Source: Tenacibaculum sp. M341
Lineage (GTDB): Bacteria > Bacteroidota > Bacteroidia > Flavobacteriales > Flavobacteriaceae
DNA: 64,000 nt
NCBI RefSeq assembly: GCF_004337695.1
Contig: NZ_SJXJ01000005.1
Location: 212,749 to 276,748 of the forward strand
Direction of reading: 5' to 3'
In this document: positions 34,841 to 43,805 of the stretch, piece by piece
How the letters are laid out: each line of letters opens with the position of its first letter
Numbering within the stretch: the stretch's first letter is position 1
The notes under the pieces: generated by a model
The model's input: the letters and a program-made list of their open reading frames with translations, nothing else
Told to the model about the DNA's origin: nothing
Databases searched by the model: none
Made by a program: the position numbers and the translations under genes

Positions 34841-35344
34841 TTAAATTTTAGGGAAATCATATAGAGATTTCATTTTCTTTTTTGTCTTTTTTACTATAAA
34901 AAGTCCAATAGTAAATGTAGTTAAGGTAGATAAAACTATAAATAAAATAGGGATCACGTAAATTAATCCTAATAGAAAAAATGTATTTCCAGATACCACT
35001 AAAAATATAAATATAGATAACCATACGATTAAGTTAGTACCAAAAGAAAATTCAGTAGATATTCTTATAATGGTTTTACCTTTTAGTAAACTTCGAACAT
35101 TTCTTTTACCTAAATACCATAAAGCAATTGGAAAAACTGTTGTTAAAACAGGGGTTAGTATTGTAAAAAGAAAAAAAGAAAGAACACCAATTCCTACAAG
35201 TCCTACTAAATCAACGCTAAATAATAAAATTAGAAAAATAAAAGTTAAAGGAATCATAGAAAAAAAACTAAAAAGGAGTCCGTAAAACAGCGCAATTTTT
35301 GCACCCTGCTTTTCTTTATTTTTAGTAACTATTGTATCTATCAT
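34841..35344 (-). CDS. Multi-pass membrane protein of unknown function
   Basis: I start this at ATG 35344 (MIDTIVTKNKEKQGAKIALF), giving 167 residues with four hydrophobic helices (about 18-42, 43-72, 103-125, 126-150) and a Lys-rich C-terminus (KKTKKKMKSLYDFPKI). A Met ten codons earlier at 35374 is also possible. The pattern is close to DUF4199-like flavobacterial proteins, but I cannot confirm the family. It is transcribed alone. Confidence 0.55.
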   Translation of the reverse strand: MIDTIVTKNKEKQGAKIALFYGLLFSFFSMIPLTFIFLILLFSVDLVGLVGIGVLSFFLFTILTPVLTTVFPIALWYLGKRNVRSLLKGKTIIRISTEFSFGTNLIVWLSIFIFLVVSGNTFFLLGLIYVIPILFIVLSTLTTFTIGLFIVKKTKKKMKSLYDFPKI

Positions 35345-35401
35345 AGCAAAAGGTGTTTTCTTCAAAAGTAACAAATTCTAAAAATCAATGTTTCGTAAAA
35401 T

Positions 35402-35430
35402 AAAAAAGACACCTCAATAAGGTGTCTTTT
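35402..35430 (-). terminator. Rho-independent terminator of the small lipoprotein gene
   Basis: AAAAGACACC and GGTGTCTTTT arms with a seven-base loop and T-runs on both sides lie 19 bases after the stop of the gene at 35449-35802. Confidence 0.85.
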
Positions 35431-35448
35431 AAAATTTTCTATTTAAAC

Positions 35449-35802
35449 TTAATCTCTAGGTACAGACGTTGTTGTAATTGTGTTATCAGGATTTACAATA
35501 ATAGTGTAATCTTCACAAAAATCCACAGTAACTTTTTGTTCTAGTTCAGTGCCATCTTTTACCACTATAGTATAAGTGATTTCTCCAGGTGCATAACTGG
35601 TCGCTGATGACGAATTACCTGAATCTATGTTGTTAATATTTTCGGTGTTTCCTCCAGAAGTTTTTATTTGTACACTAACTTCGCTTGTACCTAAATTGGT
35701 AATCTTAGCAGTAGGGTTTTCATTATCACATTCAGAACAACTTTGAAAAAAGGTTAAAAATGAAATCAAAAGTACGCTAAATGTTTTTTTAATTAAATTC
35801 AT
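35449..35802 (-). CDS. Small lipoprotein of unknown function
   Basis: A 117-residue protein with a signal peptide and lipobox TFFQSC (Cys22), then a Thr/Asn/Ser-rich beta-sandwich-like part (AKITNLGTSEVSVQIKTSGG). The pattern resembles short adhesion-type lipoproteins but no named family is evident. It starts 54 bases downstream of the channel gene on the same strand and ends at a strong terminator. Confidence 0.65.
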   Translation of the reverse strand: MNLIKKTFSVLLISFLTFFQSCSECDNENPTAKITNLGTSEVSVQIKTSGGNTENINNIDSGNSSSATSYAPGEITYTIVVKDGTELEQKVTVDFCEDYTIIVNPDNTITTTSVPRD

Positions 35803-35856
35803 GTATTGGGGTTTTAAATATTTGTTTATTATGTGTTTAAGTTATGAATATAAAAA

Positions 35857-37014
35857 CTATTTCTTATTAAACTTGTCTAAGATTTTTTCCATTTGTTTGC
35901 CAGCAGCTTCACGACCGCCTAAACCAAAAGATAAAACAATGGTTAAAGCAACGGCACCAAGAGTAATACCAAAAGCTAAATTGATAATATCATCAGCAAT
36001 TCCCATTCTACGTAAACCAATGGCTAAAAAGATAGCTAAAATGGCTACTTTAATAATGTTTCCAATAAAAGGATTGTTATCAGATTGTAAAAAGTTTTTA
36101 GAAGCAATATTGGCAATCCAATTACCAACAGCTAAAATTAATAGTCCGAATAAAATATTACCACCCAATTCAACAATGGTATTCATTATTTCAGAAAGAC
36201 GTGTAAACTCAAGTTTATCAACGGCAGTCATTAGACCAAATAACACAATAAAAGCATATACAATGTTTGAAATTAGTTTTTCAACATTCGTATTTCCTGT
36301 TAACGAAGTTAATCCTGCTTTTTCCATTACCTGATTTACGTTTAAACTATCTAATAAATCACGAATTAATTCGCTTAAAAAGCGACCACCTATCACAAAA
36401 ACAATCATAATAATGGTAGCGACTAATATTTTAGGAATAGCTTCAAAAAAGCTTTGTAACATATTGCTAGCAGGCTCAGAAATAGCCTCAAAATTTAAAA
36501 TATTTAAAGCAACAATTAATAGAGGAATAAAAATGAAGATAAACACAATCTTTTTTAAAATGTCTACTAAGTTAATATTTTCAGGTAAGCGTAATTTAGG
36601 AGTGAATTTTTTAATGGTTTCACCAGAAAGCTCAACAAGTTCAGATACAATAGTAGCTAGCATGTAACCAATATACCCAACTAAAGAAGCTCCAATAATG
36701 TTAGGAATAAAGTTTGTAAAACCTTTTAAAAGATCTTTTACAGGCTCTAAAACACTTGTCATGCCTAATTTTTCTAAAGCAAGCATAAACACAAAGATCA
36801 TTACCAAATAGTATACGAGTTTACTAATTAATGCGCCGATATTTACTTTGTCGTTATTTAGTTTTTGATCTATTTGTGATTTAAAGAAAACTTTACGAAT
36901 TAATTTTCTAATCAAACCAGCAATAAACCATCCAAGAATAATAATAAGTAAAGCGCTGATAGGTGCTCCAAAAGATCCAGTGATCTCATTGAAGGTTTTT
37001 AAGATGTTTTCCAT
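35857..37014 (-). CDS. Mechanosensitive ion channel family protein (CmpX-like)
   Basis: A 385-residue inner-membrane protein with eight or nine hydrophobic helices. The repeated pattern ILLGW-F/I-A..I.-.LIR.L (here LIIILGWFIAGLIRKLIRKV at residue 23) is the TM-helix repeat of CmpX/YnaI-type channels. It ends in GGREAAGKQMEKILDKFNKK, the truncated MscS-like helix. It lacks the large cytoplasmic MscS cage. Its role is probably osmotic or membrane-tension response. It stands about 240 bases from rocD in the divergent orientation. Confidence 0.85.
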   Translation of the reverse strand: MENILKTFNEITGSFGAPISALLIIILGWFIAGLIRKLIRKVFFKSQIDQKLNNDKVNIGALISKLVYYLVMIFVFMLALEKLGMTSVLEPVKDLLKGFTNFIPNIIGASLVGYIGYMLATIVSELVELSGETIKKFTPKLRLPENINLVDILKKIVFIFIFIPLLIVALNILNFEAISEPASNMLQSFFEAIPKILVATIIMIVFVIGGRFLSELIRDLLDSLNVNQVMEKAGLTSLTGNTNVEKLISNIVYAFIVLFGLMTAVDKLEFTRLSEIMNTIVELGGNILFGLLILAVGNWIANIASKNFLQSDNNPFIGNIIKVAILAIFLAIGLRRMGIADDIINLAFGITLGAVALTIVLSFGLGGREAAGKQMEKILDKFNKK

Positions 37015-37253
37015 TTTTTAAAGTTGATTTTTTGTTAATATACTTTTTTAGACCTTTTAATAAGATAAAAGTCACTTAATAGGAGATAGTTAATGCAATA
37101 ATTTTTAAGTTAAATTGCCTTTTAAAGATACTTAATATTTATTATTTTGCACATCTCTTAGGGATGATTTCTTTCCCACGCTGAATTTTCGATTCTTCGA
37201 AAGGATAAAGGTAGATAAGGAATGGTTATTTTATAAATTAAAAATATTAGAAA

Positions 37254-38534
37254 ATGGCTGTTTTAGAACAACTAACTTCACAACAAGCAATTGATTTAGA
37301 AAACAAGTACGGAGCACATAATTACCATCCGCTTCCAGTAGTTTTAAGTAAAGGAGAAGGTGTGTATGTATGGGATGTAGAAGGAAAAAAGTATTATGAT
37401 TTTCTTTCGGCATATTCTGCAGTAAACCAAGGGCATTGTCATCCAAAAATTGTAGATGCAATGGTAAATCAAACTAAAAAATTAACGTTAACATCTCGTG
37501 CTTTTTATAACGATATGTTAGGGCAATATGAAAAGTTTGCTACTGAGTACTTTGGTTTTGATAAATTATTACCAATGAATACTGGTGCTGAAGCTGTTGA
37601 AACTGCATTGAAAATTTGTAGAAAATGGGCTTATGAGGTGAAGGGAATTGAAGAAAATGAAGCTCAAATCATTGTTTGTAAAAATAATTTCCACGGAAGA
37701 ACAACAACTATTATTTCATTTTCAAATGATCCAGTAGCTCGTAAAAACTTTGGACCATTTACAAATGGATTTATTAAAATTGAATACGATAATTTAAAAG
37801 CTTTAGAAGAGGCTTTAGAGAATAATAAGAATGTAGCAGGTTTTATGGCTGAGCCTATTCAAGGTGAAGCAGGAGTATATGTTCCTTCTGAAGGTTATTT
37901 AGCAGCGGCAAAAGCATTGTGTGAAAAGTACAATGTGTTATTTATTGCAGATGAGGTACAAACAGGTATTGCGCGTACTGGTAGGTTATTAGCTACTTGT
38001 GGTAACTGTTCTTGTGAAGATAAAAACTGTTCAAAAACTCCAGATGTTAAGCCAGATATTTTAATTTTAGGTAAAGCATTAAGTGGAGGAGCTTATCCTG
38101 TATCTGCAGTTTTAGCAAATGATCCTATCATGAATGTGATAAAGCCAGGAAACCATGGTTCTACTTTTGGAGGGAATCCTGTAGCTGCTGCAGTAGCTAT
38201 TGCTGCTTTAGAAGTAGTAAGAGATGAAAAGTTAGCAGAGAATGCTTACAAATTAGGAGAAATTTTTAGATCTGAATTATCTGAGTTTGCTAAAGAGAAT
38301 GATTTAGTAACTTTAGTTAGAGGAAAAGGATTGTTAAATGCAATTGTAATTAACGATACAGAAGAAAGTGATACTGCTTGGAATATTTGTATGAAATTAC
38401 GTGATAATGGTTTGTTGGCAAAGCCAACCCACGGAAATATCATTCGTTTCGCTCCACCTTTAGTAATGAATGAAGAGCAGTTAAGAGACTGTATTTCTAT
38501 TATTAAAAAGACGATTTCTGAGTTTAAGAAGTAA
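37254..38534 (+). CDS. rocD: Ornithine--oxo-acid transaminase
   Basis: A 426-residue class III PLP aminotransferase that converts ornithine and 2-oxoglutarate to glutamate semialdehyde and glutamate in arginine/proline metabolism. Motifs are [20 protein letters not shown] (about 105), [13 protein letters not shown] (PLP-binding Asp, about 231) and [15 protein letters not shown] (PLP Lys, about 278). A Cys-rich insertion ([12 protein letters not shown], about 247) is present. A leader of about 100 bases (37150-37253) contains short hairpins (GGGA/TCCC, TTTCG/CGAAA). Confidence 0.95.
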   Translation: MAVLEQLTSQQAIDLENKYGAHNYHPLPVVLSKGEGVYVWDVEGKKYYDFLSAYSAVNQGHCHPKIVDAMVNQTKKLTLTSRAFYNDMLGQYEKFATEYFGFDKLLPMNTGAEAVETALKICRKWAYEVKGIEENEAQIIVCKNNFHGRTTTIISFSNDPVARKNFGPFTNGFIKIEYDNLKALEEALENNKNVAGFMAEPIQGEAGVYVPSEGYLAAAKALCEKYNVLFIADEVQTGIARTGRLLATCGNCSCEDKNCSKTPDVKPDILILGKALSGGAYPVSAVLANDPIMNVIKPGNHGSTFGGNPVAAAVAIAALEVVRDEKLAENAYKLGEIFRSELSEFAKENDLVTLVRGKGLLNAIVINDTEESDTAWNICMKLRDNGLLAKPTHGNIIRFAPPLVMNEEQLRDCISIIKKTISEFKK

Positions 38535-38545
38535 AAAGAGAAGTT

Positions 38546-38827
38546 TTGAAATTTAGAGTCTTGTTTTTTACAGTATTGTATTTCTTAAGCTGTAAAAAAG
38601 AAATAAAATCAAATGGAGAAACTACTTTTTGGAAGTATTGCGGAGGTGAATATTACGATGATGTTATAGTATTGAATAATGATAAATGGAGCTATAGAAA
38701 CGATACTATTTTTTGTAAAGGAACCCCATTAGCAACTTTTGAATTAAACCATAGAGTAGATAATAGCTATCAATTAGTATTGTCTGATTTAAAAACAAAC
38801 AATGATAGTTTTTACTGTAAAAAATAA
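38546..38827 (+). CDS. Small lipoprotein downstream of rocD
   Basis: A 93-residue protein with a TTG start (the frame has no closer ATG) and an N-terminal hydrophobic segment ending LYFLSC (Cys16), a likely lipobox. The mature part has three further Cys (WKYCGG, FCKG, FYCKK) and DNSYQLVLSDLKTNNDS. It begins 11 bases after the rocD stop, so it is probably co-transcribed with it. The function is unknown. Confidence 0.5.
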   Translation: MKFRVLFFTVLYFLSCKKEIKSNGETTFWKYCGGEYYDDVIVLNNDKWSYRNDTIFCKGTPLATFELNHRVDNSYQLVLSDLKTNNDSFYCKK

Positions 38828-38875
38828 TATTGTTACAACTTTTAATGAAAACTAACAATATTGTTATATAAAATT

Positions 38876-38907
38876 AAAGCGATTCTTTAAATAGAGTCGC
38901 TTTTTTT
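38876..38907 (+). terminator. Rho-independent terminator after rocD and the small lipoprotein gene
   Basis: AAAGCGATTC and GAGTCGCTTT (one G-U pair) with a seven-base loop are followed by a T-run. Confidence 0.8.
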
Positions 38908-38942
38908 ATGCGTATCTAATTTCATTTTTCTTAACTTTAAGT

Positions 38943-38963
38943 AATTAACCTTTAAATTTAAAA
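38943..38963 (+). promoter_or_regulatory. Upstream element shared by two peptide genes (copy 1)
   Basis: AATTAACCTTTAAATTTAAA precedes the ATG of the first double-glycine peptide gene. Copy 2 (39255-39276) differs by one added A-T step. Such conserved spacing next to two similar leaders suggests a common promoter or ribosome-binding leader. Confidence 0.45.
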
Positions 38964-38966
38964 AAG

Positions 38967-39155
38967 ATGAAAAAAAACATTTCAAAGCTAGGAACCATTA
39001 TTTCTAAAAGCAAACAAAAACAAATTAACGGAGGAGTAAGAGGTATTGTACCTTGTAATAATATTACAGATTGCTTCTTTTTAGGTAATGGCTATATAGG
39101 TGATTACTTTTGTTTAGATATAGGAAGAGGGTGCAAAGAATGTGTACTTTTATAG
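38967..39155 (+). CDS. Peptide precursor with double-glycine-type leader, 5 Cys
   Basis: A 62-residue peptide. The leader MKKNISKLGTIISKSKQKQ ends in INGG, the double-glycine cleavage pattern of bacteriocin/RiPP-like precursors in Bacteroidota (LSK.[EQ]QK.I.GG). The core of 39 residues contains five Cys (PCN, DCF, FCL, GCK, ECV). Such peptides are usually cleaved by an ABC transporter with a C39 peptidase; none is encoded nearby. It is paired with the peptide gene at 39279 and shares its upstream element. Confidence 0.75.
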   Translation: MKKNISKLGTIISKSKQKQINGGVRGIVPCNNITDCFFLGNGYIGDYFCLDIGRGCKECVLL

Positions 39156-39254
39156 AGAGTAGAAATTAGTTTGTAAAGTACTAGTAGAACTTGTAAATAG
39201 TTGTTTATGAGTGTGTAAAGATTGTTTATTGCTGATTTTTAGTTAAATTGTAAG

Positions 39255-39276
39255 AATTAACCTTATAAATTTAAAA
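39255..39276 (+). promoter_or_regulatory. Upstream element shared by two peptide genes (copy 2)
   Basis: AATTAACCTTATAAATTTAA lies three bases before the ATG of the second peptide gene. It is nearly identical to the element at 38943-38963. Confidence 0.45.
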
Positions 39277-39278
39277 TT

Positions 39279-39476
39279 ATGAAATCTAGTTTAGCAAAAT
39301 TCAAAGCTTACCAACTAAGTAAAAAACAATCAAAACAAATTACAGGACAAAATTGTTACAGAACATGCCATAAAGGATGTTTTGAAGATTATGATGAGAG
39401 TACTCCTGAAGGTAGAGATACATTTAATCAGTGTACAGATACTTGCTGGGATGCTTGTGGAATGGTATTAATATAA
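39279..39476 (+). CDS. Peptide precursor with twin CX3CX3C core
   Basis: A 65-residue peptide. The leader MKSSLAKFKAYQLSKKQSKQ ends in ITGQ, where the second Gly is replaced by Gln. The core has six Cys in mirror spacing: CYRTCHKGC, 17 residues, CTDTCWDAC. The twin CX3CX3C pattern would suit a disulfide-linked helical hairpin or a metal site. No maturase or transporter is adjacent. A long terminator hairpin follows. The assignment as a secreted small peptide is inferred from the leader. Confidence 0.72.
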   Translation: MKSSLAKFKAYQLSKKQSKQITGQNCYRTCHKGCFEDYDESTPEGRDTFNQCTDTCWDACGMVLI

Positions 39477-39490
39477 GCTGACTAATTCAG

Positions 39491-39535
39491 AAAAAAGAAA
39501 AGAGGTTTTTTATAAAAAACCTCTTTTCTTTTTTT
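39491..39535. terminator. Bidirectional terminator between the peptide gene and the helicase gene
   Basis: AAAGAAAAGAGGTTTTTT and AAAAAACCTCTTTTCTTT form a near-perfect 18-bp stem with a short loop and T-runs for both strands. Confidence 0.85.
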
Positions 39536-39540
39536 ACTAT

Positions 39541-42513
39541 TTACGTGGTCATTTCATGCACGTTTAAATGTTTCTTTAAAATACCAGAAGGTGTATTTTT
39601 AGTTTCGTCAAAAATACGAGTATCACCAAACAGAATAAAGCTATCTTTAGCTCTAGATACAGCAACATTTAGCATGTTAGGCTTGTTGTCTTTTTCAAAA
39701 AACAAAGTACCTTCATCAGCATTAGTATAAACAGAACTAAATAAAATAATACTACGTTCAGCACCTTGTAAAGCGTGTACTGTTCCTAGTTTAATATCAT
39801 TTACTTTATAACCAGCGTCAATCAAAGCTTTTGAAAGTTCTCCTTTCTGACTAGCAAATGGTGTAATAATTCCTAAAACACTTTCAATTTTTTCAACATT
39901 ATAAGCTTTCTGAATTTTTTCTTTGTTTTGTTGAAGCCAAGTAATGATAGCATTTACTTCTTTTAAGTTTTGACGACTGTTATATTTTCGTTCGCTAAAA
40001 CCATCAATATGATATGCCATCATAGAAGGGAAAGCCTGATCTTCTTTGGCTTTTCCTTTCATCGGTTTTAAAATTCCTCCATAAGCCAATTCATTACAGA
40101 AATCAATAATTTCATCATTACAACGTCTGTGTTCCAATAAAATCAATCCTTGTTCTTTAGTATCGGCAATAGGTGTTTCATATTCACAAGCGTTTTGAGC
40201 CATTTTCATAATGGTACCGCTAGAGGCTAAAAATCCCATTTTTTCCAACTCAGTATTATCATTTTCGCTGTTTAAAATATTTAAACTAACTAAGTTTCCT
40301 TTGTCTATTTTTGGAGGAATAGACCAAATAGGTTCAATTTGTTTTAAATCGCCTACTACACATGCTTTTTTAGCTAGAGAAAATACAGGAATACTTACTT
40401 CAGGCGTTACCTGTCCAGCTTCATCAATAATTAATAAATCTAAAAAGTTATATAACGGTAAATAATCAAAAACAGGTTTACCATATTCGTTTTCTCCTAA
40501 AAACTGACTGTATAAAAAGTGACTAGGAGCCATATAAAATGTTGCTACAAAACAAGGAGTCAGCATGGCTCTTCGTTTCCATTTTAATTTTACAGGATAT
40601 TCTCCAGTACCTTTCTCTGTATCGTTCTCAAGCATGTCTATGGTTTCAATCAGCCAACGTGCTTCCCAATAATGCGTAGCTAGTAAAAAAGCTCTATGAC
40701 GTAAAGTTAAATCCAGTTCGTCATAAAAATAACGGTGAGGATTTCCTTCTGAACTGGCTTTAGAAAGTTCTGCTTCCCAAATTTCATCTTCAGATATAAT
40801 AGGAAAACCAGTAATGTTATTTTGCATTCTCCAATTTTTGAGCTTTAAATTTGCTTGTAAAGCTATGTTTAAATTGGAAAGAATTTCTTTTACCAGTCCC
40901 GCTAATTTCTGATTGTTCGTTAGAATGGTTTCTTCTACTTTGAAAACATAAGTATCACTAACTTCAGTTGATGAATTGGATTTAAAAAACTGCTTTGCTT
41001 TTTCAGAAAATTCAGGCTTTTTTGATATGTTTTTTAAATCAGTAACAATGTTTCGCCATTCAGTTAATTTAGCAATATTTAAATCGCCAATTTCAATTTG
41101 ATCATCAGTATTTAAAAGAACATTGTTGATGTAAGTAATAGCGTTAATGTAGTTGCTAGAAAACTCTACACTATCAATTAATAGATCCTCAATAGCGATA
41201 ATTTCATCCTGTAAATGGTTGCAAGCTTCTTCTAAAGAATTACTCTCAACATTAAAGTAATTACAGTATTGAGTTAAAAAATAGTATTCAGCATCGTATA
41301 CATAATCTTCATTTTCTAAATCGCATAAAGTACCTTTATGACCAAATAAATTCCCTTTTAAAAAGTTGATACTTCCTAAGTATTTCTCACTCTTTGAGTT
41401 TGATGGTAAATAGGTAGCATATCCTTTAAAATTAGGAATCCAACGCTCAGCAAGTTCTCCCATAGAGCTTTGAGAGTTGATAAAACTGTCAATAATATTG
41501 GTTACTGCTTGATTGTTGTTTGAACAAGCTAAAACAATAGGAGGCTCTTCTCCTATAATTGCAGCTTTTACTACTTCAGTGGCAACCAAACTTTGTAATA
41601 ATGTTGTTTTACCAGTACCAGGAGGCCCGTTAACAGCTGTAACTGAATTTTCTTCTGAATTTAAATAAGATAATAACGATTTACGCTGACTTACCGATAA
41701 AGGAAATTGATTGGACATTTGCCCCAAATGAAAGTGATTGTAATTTAGAAAATCACGATCAGTAATCGCATCAATTTTTTCGGTAACAACAGGTGAAATT
41801 ATTTTAGATAAAACAGGTAACTCTTCCTCGTTTTGAAGTAAGTTTTCATATAAAAATAAAATACTCTTAGCGGTAGATATTTTAGAACTTACAGCAAAAT
41901 AAGTCAGTTTATGTTCTGTTTTGTACTTGTCTACTTTGTAACTAGGTATATTTTTATAGGTAATACTATTGAAAATTTCATTGATATAATCCCAGTATTC
42001 ATCCCAAGGCACAGGTTCATCTTCAAGATCAGGCTGTGGAGGTTCAATTTCTTGAGCATCTATAATAGTGTCAATAGACGAAAAGATAAAATCATTTTTA
42101 GTATCGGCAACAGGTGTCAGATAATTTCTAACAATTAAAGGGAATAGTTCTTTTGGAGCGGATAAATGTCCAGATCTATTGACAGTTGCAGTAAGCCAAA
42201 AAGGATAAATAGTACGATCTTTAAATTTAGGATTATCGGTTTGATATTTTAAATGGAAAGGAGATATTAGTATTTTAGTTTCTTCAACTTCTCTCCATTT
42301 AGCAGTATCTTTTTTAGAAATTCCAAGAAGTCTATTAATTCTTCGTTCTTCAGCATCTAACAATTCATTAGCATGATCTTTACTAATAATAGCATTTGTT
42401 AAATCAGTATTATTTTGATGATATAGATTTTTGATTTTAGCAATGTCAATAGCCAGATTTTCACTATCGTACAAGCTGTTTTTATAATAGACTAACCAAT
42501 TTTTCTCGTTCAT
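39541..42513 (-). CDS. Superfamily 1 helicase-type AAA ATPase (Upf1/Dna2-like)
   Basis: A 990-residue protein. Walker A is NGPPGTGKTTLLQSLVA (about 298), the Walker B region DLLIIDEAGQVTPEV (about 697), motif III VVGDLKQIEPIW, and C-terminal motifs VGTVHALQGAERSIILFSSV-like (here LGTVHALQGAERS) and LNVAVSRAKDSFILFGD. It is therefore an SF1B/UvrD-Upf1-type nucleic-acid helicase; about 290 N-terminal residues have no known domain. Proteins of this size and build are common in defence-associated regions, but none of the known partners is adjacent. Its 5' end is duplicated at 45477. Confidence 0.9.
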   Translation of the reverse strand: MNEKNWLVYYKNSLYDSENLAIDIAKIKNLYHQNNTDLTNAIISKDHANELLDAEERRINRLLGISKKDTAKWREVEETKILISPFHLKYQTDNPKFKDRTIYPFWLTATVNRSGHLSAPKELFPLIVRNYLTPVADTKNDFIFSSIDTIIDAQEIEPPQPDLEDEPVPWDEYWDYINEIFNSITYKNIPSYKVDKYKTEHKLTYFAVSSKISTAKSILFLYENLLQNEEELPVLSKIISPVVTEKIDAITDRDFLNYNHFHLGQMSNQFPLSVSQRKSLLSYLNSEENSVTAVNGPPGTGKTTLLQSLVATEVVKAAIIGEEPPIVLACSNNNQAVTNIIDSFINSQSSMGELAERWIPNFKGYATYLPSNSKSEKYLGSINFLKGNLFGHKGTLCDLENEDYVYDAEYYFLTQYCNYFNVESNSLEEACNHLQDEIIAIEDLLIDSVEFSSNYINAITYINNVLLNTDDQIEIGDLNIAKLTEWRNIVTDLKNISKKPEFSEKAKQFFKSNSSTEVSDTYVFKVEETILTNNQKLAGLVKEILSNLNIALQANLKLKNWRMQNNITGFPIISEDEIWEAELSKASSEGNPHRYFYDELDLTLRHRAFLLATHYWEARWLIETIDMLENDTEKGTGEYPVKLKWKRRAMLTPCFVATFYMAPSHFLYSQFLGENEYGKPVFDYLPLYNFLDLLIIDEAGQVTPEVSIPVFSLAKKACVVGDLKQIEPIWSIPPKIDKGNLVSLNILNSENDNTELEKMGFLASSGTIMKMAQNACEYETPIADTKEQGLILLEHRRCNDEIIDFCNELAYGGILKPMKGKAKEDQAFPSMMAYHIDGFSERKYNSRQNLKEVNAIITWLQQNKEKIQKAYNVEKIESVLGIITPFASQKGELSKALIDAGYKVNDIKLGTVHALQGAERSIILFSSVYTNADEGTLFFEKDNKPNMLNVAVSRAKDSFILFGDTRIFDETKNTPSGILKKHLNVHEMTT

Positions 42514-42610
42514 TTAGTACCCTCTTATTGTCGTATTTATAAATTAATAACTTTTGTAAAAGGTGACGAAATTAGTGTAATTAGCAATAGAAAATTCGTT
42601 TACTATATTG
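42500..42610. repeat. Direct repeat, copy 1 (helicase 5' end and promoter)
   Basis: This 111-base segment starts with the first four helicase codons and its upstream region. It is repeated at 45477-45587 with four mismatches. A second, weaker block (about 42655-42697) matches 45586-45626, including the last codons (Arg-Lys-Gln-stop) of the lipocalin-like gene. Confidence 0.9.
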
Positions 42611-42620
42611 TTTTTATTAA

Positions 42621-42656
42621 CAAAAAAAGCGAATTTAAAATCAATTAAATTCGCTT
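42621..42656 (-). terminator. Rho-independent terminator with no gene left upstream
   Basis: AAGCGAATTTA and TAAATTCGCTT arms with an eight-base loop are followed on the minus strand by seven T. It lies just after the duplicated Arg-Lys-Gln-stop remnant, as if a minus-strand gene once ended there. It is absent from repeat copy 2. Confidence 0.75.
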
Positions 42657-42792
42657 GTTATTTTTAGATATTAGAGTCGTTTATTGTTTTCTTCAAGTTT
42701 ACAATGATTTCTATATTTTAGCATTATGAGTTGTGTTTTCTTACTCATACCGACACTAGTTATGGAAACTAGCGGAACGGAAGATAGATAGA

Positions 42793-42990
42793 ATGACTGA
42801 AAAATTTTAGATTACACAGAGGTTTTTGAATGAAGAATAATTAAAAGAGATAGTAAAATACTATAATTACGATTTATATAAATTTATTGAAGATCGATTA
42901 CTTTTAGAAGTTTAGAAAAAAATTAAGTGTACTTCAGCAATAGATATACGTTTTATATTAGATACAGATCAGTTAAAGAATAGTATGTAA
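42793..42990 (+). pseudogene. Decayed 65-codon ORF with three in-frame stops
   Basis: From ATG 42793 the frame reads MTEKF-stop-ITQRFLNEE-stop-LKEIVKYYNYDLYKFIEDRL and so on to IRFILDTDQLKNSM-stop. TAG, TAA and TAG interrupt at codons 6, 16 and 41, yet the residues between are plausible helical protein. It ends nine bases before the ATG of the next gene, consistent with an old operon. Family unknown. Confidence 0.45.
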
Positions 42991-42999
42991 AGGTGGATT

Positions 43000-43539
43000 A
43001 TGACAAACAAAGAATTACAAATTTTATTAAATGATGAAATAGATAAAGAAAAATTTATCTACAAAACATATGAAGATGAAGATAACATTTATGTTTTTAC
43101 TAAATTAAAAAAGTTTAAAGACATAGATTATGATGATAGATACTCAACAGTAGGTGGCAATAGTCCAATCATGGTGAATAAAAAAAGTGAAAAATTCAAG
43201 AGAGTGCATAATTTGGAAGTACCAACTAAACTTTTGAAAGACAATTATAAGCGTCCTACTTTAAAGAGTATAACAGTTGGTATTGAGAAAAGAAAATATG
43301 TTAATTTTAATGATGTTTTCAATTTTCTTGAAATTAATTTTATAAAAGAAGATGAAACAAGATTTACACTTGCTGATGTACTTTATGAATACGACTATGA
43401 TAAAGAAAATTTTAAATTTCACTTTAAAAAAGATCAGATACAGAATAATTTGATACAATTTCTTGAAACAGTTAATGTGAAAAGTTGCATAGACAAAAAA
43501 GGATATTTAATAATAAATAGAATACCAAAAAACAGTTAA
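43000..43539 (+). CDS. Orphan protein of unknown function (island gene)
   Basis: A 179-residue soluble, charged protein (MTNKELQILLNDEIDKEKFI start), with no signal peptide, Cys cluster or known motif. The composition and size resemble immunity proteins of polymorphic toxins, but that is only an analogy. It lies in the 2.9 kb island between the two direct repeats and is transcribed away from the helicase. Confidence 0.5.
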   Translation: MTNKELQILLNDEIDKEKFIYKTYEDEDNIYVFTKLKKFKDIDYDDRYSTVGGNSPIMVNKKSEKFKRVHNLEVPTKLLKDNYKRPTLKSITVGIEKRKYVNFNDVFNFLEINFIKEDETRFTLADVLYEYDYDKENFKFHFKKDQIQNNLIQFLETVNVKSCIDKKGYLIINRIPKNS

Positions 43540-43796
43540 AAGATAATAAGAAAAATAATTTTAATTGGACTTGTTTTTTTTATTTCTTTCATTTCGATTT
43601 AAGTTTTTGGAATAAATATATAGAAGAAACATACACTATTTTAAGTAGAAAAAACATTGATGATTTTGATATTTCAAATGATGATAAAATAGAAAAACAT
43701 GATATATCAAGAATAGTTCGATCTTCAAAAGATGTAGTTGATAGGGGAAAAATCGTTAGGGTTTGTCTAATGAAACAATTAAAGATAATATTATAA
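43536..43796 (+). pseudogene. Start-less ORF fragment (probable gene remnant)
   Basis: A frame without ATG runs from the 3' end of the preceding gene to TAA 43794-43796. The second half reads WNKYIEETYTILSRKNIDDF and then DISNDDKIEKHDISRIVRSS, which looks like real protein. It stops nine bases before the TTG start of the 406-residue gene. I take it as a decayed gene; it could also be chance. Confidence 0.3.
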
Positions 43797-43805
43797 ATTA
43801 CGATA

